From positions 1-19,364 of the forward strand of contig CAKPZU010000025.1 of assembly GCA_934215405.1 (NCBI GenBank): a stretch of DNA of 19,364 bases, in the 5' to 3' direction. Shown one piece after another: positions 15,304 through 19,364 of this stretch; the stretch's first letter is position 1; the number at the start of each line of letters is the position of its first letter. Source of the DNA: an uncultured Bacilli bacterium (GTDB lineage: Bacteria; Bacillota_I; Bacilli_A; RFN20; CAG-631). The notes under the pieces are model-generated. The model ran no database searches, had not been told where the DNA came from, and was given only the letters and a program-made list of their open reading frames with translations. A program made the translations under genes and the position numbers.

Positions 15304-15771
15304 ATGAATTTAAAAGAAATTCGTTTACAAAAAAGTTTGACTCAAGAAGAAACTGCAAAAATTTTAGGAGTAACTAGGAGAACCTACATAAATTACGAAA
15401 GTGGAAAAATTAATGAAGATTCATTAAAATATAAGTTTATTGTTGATACGTTAAAAAAAGCAAATCAAATTGATGAAGAACATGGTATCCTAACAGTTGA
15501 GCAAATTAAAACTATTTGCAATGATATTTTTAAAGATTACCAAATAGAATATTGCTATTTATTTGGCTCATATGCTAAAAACAAAGCAACAGAAAAAAGT
15601 GATATAGACTTACTTATAAAAATACCTATAGATGGAATGAAATATTTTGAACTTTTAGAATTATTACGTGAAAAATTAAGTAAAAGAATTGATTTACTTA
15701 CATCTACACAATTAAATAATAATGATTCACTTATTGATGAAATATTAAAATATGGTATAAGAATTTATTAG
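15304..15771 (+). CDS. XRE-type HTH fused to MNT-like minimal nucleotidyltransferase
   Basis: 155 residues. Residues 1-38 are an XRE/HTH_3 domain (MNLKEIRLQKSLTQEETAKI ... RRTYINYESGK). Residues about 80-155 are a minimal nucleotidyltransferase with LFGSYAK (86-92), SDID (99-102) and a third acidic residue D130 in KRIDLLT, so the catalytic triad looks complete. MNT proteins are antitoxins of HEPN toxins, some by AMPylating the toxin. Here no HEPN gene is adjacent; the nearest R-x4-H protein is the Abi_2 gene about 12.6 kb away on the other strand. GGAGG (15289-15293) lies 10 nt from the ATG, and a strong terminator overlaps the stop codon, so the gene is transcribed alone. It could be an orphan antitoxin or a self-contained nucleotidylating regulator. 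Confidence 0.85.
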   Translation: MNLKEIRLQKSLTQEETAKILGVTRRTYINYESGKINEDSLKYKFIVDTLKKANQIDEEHGILTVEQIKTICNDIFKDYQIEYCYLFGSYAKNKATEKSDIDLLIKIPIDGMKYFELLELLREKLSKRIDLLTSTQLNNNDSLIDEILKYGIRIY

Positions 15772-15808
15772 TGCTATGGTTTCATAAAAGTAACTATAGC
15801 ACTTTTTT
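15770..15808 (+). terminator. Rho-independent terminator after the XRE-MNT gene
   Basis: AGTGCTATGGTT (15770-15781) pairs with AACTATAGCACT (15792-15803) in a 12-bp stem with one G-U pair and a 10-nt loop, followed by TTTTTT (15803-15808). The 5' arm begins within the TAG stop codon. Confidence 0.88.
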
Positions 15809-15810
15809 GT

Positions 15811-15850
15811 GCGTACTTTTTCTTTTTACGCTTTAAAAATATAATATAAT
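15811..15850 (+). promoter_or_regulatory. Probable promoter of the NAD(P)H-binding oxidoreductase
   Basis: Two overlapping TATAAT hexamers (15840-15845 and 15845-15850) lie about 37-47 nt before the ATG; the -35 region is only T-rich (around 15822-15828). GCGTA and TACGC (15811-15815 and 15827-15831) form an inverted repeat across that region and may be a regulator site. Confidence 0.4.
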
Positions 15851-15887
15851 CGTAATCCAAAAAGGATAAAAAAGGAGAATTAATAAT

Positions 15888-16517
15888 ATGAAAATTTTAG
15901 TAGTCGGAAGTAATGGTAGAGTTGGAAGCTTAGTTGTTAAAGAAGCAATAAATAAAGGCTTAAATGTAGTAGGCCTTGCAAAAAATGAAAACAAATCATT
16001 AGCAAGTAATTTTATTTTAAAGGATGCTTTAAATTTAACAAGTGATGATGTAAAAGATTTTGATGTAGTAGTTGATGCTGGTGGAGGTTGGGATGAAAAA
16101 ACAATTCCAAATATTAGCAATGTTATGATTCATTTAGCTAATATTCTTACAAATTTAAAAACAAGATTAATTGTAGTTGGTGGAGCTGGAAGCTTATATG
16201 TTGATGAAAATAAAACAATAACTGTTGATATGCAAGAGTCATTTCCAGATTCTTGGAAACCTTTATCTAATGCTCATGGAATTGGTTTAAAATATTTAAA
16301 AGAAACAAATAATCTAAATTGGACATATATTTCACCAGCTTGTAATTTTATAAGTGATGGTATTAAAACTAATGAATATAAGCTAGGACATGATAATGTT
16401 ATATTAAATAGTAATGGTGAAAGTAGTATTTCATATGCTGATTATGCTATTGCCTTAGTTGATGAAATTATTAACAATAAATATAACAAGCAAAGAATTT
16501 GTGTTGTATCTAAGTAA
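15888..16517 (+). CDS. NAD(P)H-binding oxidoreductase (NmrA/YwnB-like, NAD_binding_10)
   Basis: 209 residues. The N-terminus MKILVVGSNGRVG has the Rossmann GxxGxxG loop (7-13) after the first strand. A second strand DVVVDAGGG and VVGGAGSLYV (about 95-104) follow, then LNWTYISPA and ISYADYAIALVDEI near the C-terminus, the usual pattern of the YwnB/SDR_a5-type NAD(P)H-binding proteins. The substrate is unknown. AAAGGAG lies 10 nt before the ATG. The next gene is an HxlR regulator with its own promoter 1 nt after this stop codon. HxlR regulators commonly control such oxidoreductases in response to electrophiles, so a functional link is likely. The protein is cytoplasmic, with no signal or membrane segment. 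Confidence 0.85.
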   Translation: MKILVVGSNGRVGSLVVKEAINKGLNVVGLAKNENKSLASNFILKDALNLTSDDVKDFDVVVDAGGGWDEKTIPNISNVMIHLANILTNLKTRLIVVGGAGSLYVDENKTITVDMQESFPDSWKPLSNAHGIGLKYLKETNNLNWTYISPACNFISDGIKTNEYKLGHDNVILNSNGESSISYADYAIALVDEIINNKYNKQRICVVSK

Positions 16518-16552
16518 TTAACATTGATAGTATCACATGGTATACTATAGTA
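16518..16552 (+). promoter_or_regulatory. Promoter and HxlR-type operator of the hxlR-macro-DUF1848-sirTM operon
   Basis: TTAACA (16518-16523) and TATACT (16541-16546) are each one base from consensus, with a 17-bp spacer. ATAGTAT-N8-ATACTAT (16527-16548) covers spacer and -10, and TACTATAGTA (16543-16552) is a perfect 10-bp palindrome partly overlapping it. AGTA/TACT half-sites resemble those bound by YodB/HxlR-family repressors, and an HxlR gene follows directly, so autoregulation is the simplest reading. Confidence 0.7.
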
Positions 16553-16577
16553 AATAATGAAACTATGGAGGAATTAT

Positions 16578-16901
16578 ATGATAGACTATAATAATTTACC
16601 AGCATGTCCTGTACAAACCTGTTTAAACTTTATTTCAGATAAATGGAAAATTTTAATAATAAGAGATTTACTAACAGGTACAAAAAGATTTAATGAATTA
16701 AAAAAATCATTGGCTCCAGTTACTCAAAAAATGCTAACTCAACAGCTACGTGAAATGGAAAATGATGGAATAATTAATAGAAAGGTTTATCCTGTTGTTC
16801 CTCCACGTGTTGAATATTCTTTAACAAAGCTTGGTTATTCCTTAAAGCCTGTAATTGAAGCAATGAAAAAATGGGGAGAAGATTTAAAAGCAAATGGATG
16901 A
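16578..16901 (+). CDS. HxlR-family winged-helix transcriptional regulator
   Basis: 107 residues from the ATG at 16578, which has GGAGG (16567-16571) 6 nt upstream; an in-frame ATG at 16557 precedes the ribosome site and lacks one. The sequence from CLNFISDKWKILIIRDLL through RFNELKKSL, MLTQQLREMENDGIINR and VEYSLTKLGYSL is the full HxlR winged helix. Two cysteines near the N-terminus (C10 and C15) are in the region where YodB, HypR and other HxlR proteins carry redox- or electrophile-sensing Cys. It overlaps the macrodomain gene by 8 bp and so heads that operon. It probably represses at 16527-16552 and releases on thiol stress; this is inferred from the family. Confidence 0.9.
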   Translation: MIDYNNLPACPVQTCLNFISDKWKILIIRDLLTGTKRFNELKKSLAPVTQKMLTQQLREMENDGIINRKVYPVVPPRVEYSLTKLGYSLKPVIEAMKKWGEDLKANG

Positions 16902-17655
16902 TTTAAAATGGTGTATTAATTATTTAAAGGAATATAATAAAATAAATTCAATTATTTCTAAAACTGATTTTAATACCTTTAGAGGCTTAATGAATATAAC
17001 ACTTCCTCTTTCTTTAAGTGATGAATATTATTTAAGACAAGACAAGGTAATAAAAGAAGAATTAAGTAAAAGAAAAATAATTGATGTAAATGAACTTATT
17101 TATAAAAATAATATAGCTTTGTATAAAGGTGATATAACATCCTTAAAAGCAGATGCTATTGTTAATGCTTGTAATGAAAAATTACTAGGATGCTTTTATC
17201 CACTTCATAATTGTATTGATAATATGATTCATTCATATTCTGGCTTACAAGTAAGAAATGATTTATATAAAATTATGAAAGAACAAAATAAGGATGAAGA
17301 AAATGGAAAATGCAAGGTTACAAAAGGCTATAATTTATTTTCTAAATATATTTTTCATACAGTTGGTCCTAAAGTAATAGAAAATGTTACTAAACAAGAT
17401 GAAATTGATTTAAAAAATTGTTATTTATCTTGCTTAACAAAAGCTAATAAAATGAATTTAAATAGTATTGTTTTTCCTTGTATTTCAACAGGCATTTATA
17501 ATTTTGATCAAAGTACTGCTTGCGATATAGCTCTTAAAACAGTAAGTACATTTTTAAAGGAAAACAATAGTAAAATAAAAGTCATTTTTAACGTTTTTAA
17601 GGATACTGATTATTACTTATACAAAGAGAAAATAGGTGATTTAAATGATTATTAA
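16894..17655 (+). CDS. Zinc-type macrodomain ADP-ribosyl hydrolase (SirTM-associated class)
   Basis: 253 residues. About 75 N-terminal residues form a helical extension. The macrodomain follows with GDIT (79-82), DAIVNACN (87-94), the stretch GCFYPLHNCIDNMIH (99-113) and the phosphate loop CISTGIYNF (196-204). The second stretch, with C100, H105 and C107, matches the zinc-binding insertion of macrodomains in sirtuin-M operons of Staphylococcus and Streptococcus, which remove ADP-ribose placed by SirTM. I assign the zinc ligands by pattern. It starts inside the HxlR gene (ATG at 16894, 8-bp overlap) with no strong ribosome site, so translation is probably coupled; DUF1848 then overlaps it by 11 bp. 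Expected role: reverse the modification written by the sirtuin two genes downstream. Confidence 0.88.
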   Translation: MDDLKWCINYLKEYNKINSIISKTDFNTFRGLMNITLPLSLSDEYYLRQDKVIKEELSKRKIIDVNELIYKNNIALYKGDITSLKADAIVNACNEKLLGCFYPLHNCIDNMIHSYSGLQVRNDLYKIMKEQNKDEENGKCKVTKGYNLFSKYIFHTVGPKVIENVTKQDEIDLKNCYLSCLTKANKMNLNSIVFPCISTGIYNFDQSTACDIALKTVSTFLKENNSKIKVIFNVFKDTDYYLYKEKIGDLNDY

Positions 17656-18583
17656 TACAGGCCAAAGAACAGATATTCCAGCATTTTATGCTAAATGGTT
17701 TATTAATAGAATTAATGAAGGCTATGTAATGGTTAGAAATCCTTATTACCCATCATTAGTTACTAAATTTTCTTTAAGTTTAGATGTTGTTGATATTATT
17801 GGTTTTTGCACAAAAAATCCAGCGCCTATGTTTCCTTATCTTGATCAATTAAGTAAATATAAGCAATTTTGGTATATAACGATAACTTTATATGGTAAAG
17901 ATATTGAAGAAAATGTTATTCATATTAATAAAGCAATTGATGATTTCATATATCTATCAAAAAAGGTTGGAAAAAATGCTATTGCTTGGCGTTATACTCC
18001 AATAATTATAAATGATACTTATAGTGTAAGTAGGCATATCAAAGCCTTTGAATATATAGCATCACGTTTAGCCTCTTATACATCTTTAGCTGTTTTTGGA
18101 TTTGTTGATTTATATGATAAGTTAAAGAAAAATCATCCAGAAATTAAAGACACAAGTGATGAAAATAAAATATACATTGCTAAAGAATTTTTAAAAATAG
18201 CTAATAAATATAATTTAGAATTAAGATTATGCTCAAAAGAAAAATACTTAAAGGAATATGGTATTGATGTTGATGGTTGCATGCGTTTAAGTGATTATGA
18301 AAAAGCTGGAAACTTTAAACTAAATCCAATTAAAAAAATGCAAGCAAGAAAAGGTTATTGTAGCTGCTTTTTATCAAATGATATAGGAGTTTATAATTCT
18401 TGTTTACATTTTTGTACATATTGCTACGCTAATACTAATAAAAAGCAAGTAATAGAAAATTATAAAAAGCATGATGATAATTCACCATTTTTAATTGGTA
18501 CTTTTAATGAAAATGATAAGATAAGTGAAGCTAAACAGGAATCTTGGATTGTAAAAGAAGGTGGTTTATTTGACGAATATTAA
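17645..18583 (+). CDS. DUF1848 protein with C-terminal CX3CX2C (radical-SAM-like) cluster
   Basis: 312 residues. The N-terminus MIINTGQRTDIPAFYAKWF, FCTKNPAPM (54-62) and AWRYTPIII (114-122) are recognisable as DUF1848. The C-terminal part carries CSC (239-241) and CLHFCTYCYAN with C253, C257 and C260 in exact CX3CX2C spacing, the pattern that binds the [4Fe-4S] cluster in radical SAM enzymes; C196 and C212 are further candidates. In ordinary radical SAM proteins this motif lies near the N-terminus, so the position is unusual. The family's reaction is unknown. AGGTGA (17634-17639) precedes the ATG. The gene overlaps the macrodomain gene by 11 bp and the sirtuin by 14 bp, so it must be translated with both, implying a role in the same ADP-ribosylation pathway, for example as a redox sensor or a protein-modifying enzyme. 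Confidence 0.85.
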   Translation: MIINTGQRTDIPAFYAKWFINRINEGYVMVRNPYYPSLVTKFSLSLDVVDIIGFCTKNPAPMFPYLDQLSKYKQFWYITITLYGKDIEENVIHINKAIDDFIYLSKKVGKNAIAWRYTPIIINDTYSVSRHIKAFEYIASRLASYTSLAVFGFVDLYDKLKKNHPEIKDTSDENKIYIAKEFLKIANKYNLELRLCSKEKYLKEYGIDVDGCMRLSDYEKAGNFKLNPIKKMQARKGYCSCFLSNDIGVYNSCLHFCTYCYANTNKKQVIENYKKHDDNSPFLIGTFNENDKISEAKQESWIVKEGGLFDEY

Positions 18584-19364
18584 AGAATTGATTAATGAAG
18601 CTGAAGCTATAGTTATTGGTGCTGGAGCTGGCTTAAGTAATGCTGCAGGCTTTGAATATGGAGGCACTACCTTTATGAATAACTTTAAATATTTGCATGA
18701 TTTATATGGCTATAATGATATGTATACGGCTGGCTTTCATAATTTTAAAAGTGAAGAAGAAAAATGGGCCTATTGGGCAAAAATGATTTTTTTAAATAGA
18801 TATAATGATGATGGCAAAGAATTATATAAAAAACTATATTCACTAGTTAAGGATAAAAACTATTTTGTAATTACAACTAATGTTGATCATCAATTTCAAA
18901 AAGCAGGATTTGCTAAAAATAGATTATTTTATATGCAAGGTGATTATGGATTATTTCAATGCTCTATTCCTTGTAATAATAAAACATATGATAATAAAGA
19001 AATTATTTATAAAATGATAAATAATATTAAGGACAATAAAATTCCTACATCATTAATTCCACGTTGTCCAAATTGTGGCGCTTTAATGACAACAAATTTA
19101 AGATGTGATGATAAGTTTGTTGAAGATGAAGGCTGGTATAAATCTAAAAATAATTATGAAAGCTTTATTAAAGAAAACAAGAATAAAAAAATACTATATT
19201 TAGAGCTTGGAGTTGGCTATTCAACACCTATATGTATAAAATATCCTTTTATGAAGCTAACTAGCCAAAATAAAAATGCCAAATATGTAGTTATTGATAA
19301 AGGTTATAACTTTATTCCTAAAGAAATTGAAGAACAAAGCATATTTATTAATGAAAATATCAAT
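18570..19364 (+). CDS. Class-M sirtuin (SirTM), protein ADP-ribosyltransferase, C-terminus beyond window
   Basis: 265 codons are visible from the TTG at 18570-18572; about 40 more would be expected. AAGGTGG (18558-18564) is 5 nt upstream. An in-frame GTG at 18561 overlaps that site and is less likely. Features: NAD-binding GAGAGLSNAAGF (17-28), TTNVDHQF (102-109), QGDYGLFQC (123-131) where deacetylase sirtuins have HG, a zinc quartet C131, C135, C166 and C169, and LGVGYSTP near the end. Gln in place of catalytic His is characteristic of SirTM enzymes, which transfer ADP-ribose instead of deacylating. In studied pathogens the target is lipoylated GcvH-L; no GcvH-L or LplA2 gene appears in this window. 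The gene overlaps DUF1848 by 14 bp. Confidence 0.9.
   Translation, partial: MTNIKELINEAEAIVIGAGAGLSNAAGFEYGGTTFMNNFKYLHDLYGYNDMYTAGFHNFKSEEEKWAYWAKMIFLNRYNDDGKELYKKLYSLVKDKNYFVITTNVDHQFQKAGFAKNRLFYMQGDYGLFQCSIPCNNKTYDNKEIIYKMINNIKDNKIPTSLIPRCPNCGALMTTNLRCDDKFVEDEGWYKSKNNYESFIKENKNKKILYLELGVGYSTPICIKYPFMKLTSQNKNAKYVVIDKGYNFIPKEIEEQSIFINENIN

Noticed and set aside
1..19364. Alternative genetic code with TGA as Trp (Mollicutes)
   Set aside because: TGA terminates the HxlR gene exactly at the overlap with the macrodomain gene, and Trp residues are encoded by TGG throughout.

Overview
The window is very A/T-rich bacterial DNA with purine-rich Shine-Dalgarno sites (GGAGG, AAGGAG, GAGGTG), sigma-70-type promoters with 17-bp spacers, and Rho-independent terminators. 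TGA is used as a stop (HxlR gene, 16899-16901) and Trp is TGG, so the code is standard rather than mycoplasma-type. Together this suggests a low-GC Bacillota, for example an Erysipelotrichia/RF39/Acholeplasma-like gut or host-associated lineage. The exact taxon cannot be read from the sequence.

The layout is divergent around 12102-12321. Everything left of it is on the minus strand and looks like a defence or accessory island: a truncated SMC/AAA_13-like ATPase (1-1018), an Abi_2/HEPN abortive-infection protein (1245-2720), an AAA ATPase with DUF4143 (3153-4427), an AAA ATPase overlapping a small TOPRIM-like gene whose C-terminus appears frameshifted (4818-6506), and a giant DUF4011-type SF1 helicase with a Vsr/MTES_1575-like nuclease domain and a DUF3320 tail (6630-12101).

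Right of the switch, on the plus strand, come a HigB toxin and a HigA antitoxin fused to an ImmA/IrrE-type metallopeptidase (12322-13687), a second AAA/DUF4143 ATPase (13885-15198), a fused XRE-HTH/MNT nucleotidyltransferase (15304-15771), and an NAD(P)H-binding oxidoreductase (15888-16517). The window closes with a tightly overlapping operon: HxlR regulator, zinc-type macrodomain, DUF1848 Fe-S/radical-SAM-like protein, and class-M sirtuin (SirTM, cut by the window end).

Three things deserve most attention. (1) Each of the two AAA/DUF4143 genes has its own tandem array of short direct repeats at its promoter, with exact 23-bp and 33-bp periods. (2) The HxlR-macrodomain-DUF1848-SirTM operon looks like a redox-controlled reversible ADP-ribosylation module carrying a cysteine-rich CX3CX2C protein, with no GcvH-L or LplA in view. 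(3) The AAA + TOPRIM pair resembles OLD/AbiL/PARIS-type anti-phage logic, and its effector gene shows what looks like a one-base loss. Two strong hairpins without a U-tract (2946-2990 and 4668-4706) remain unexplained.
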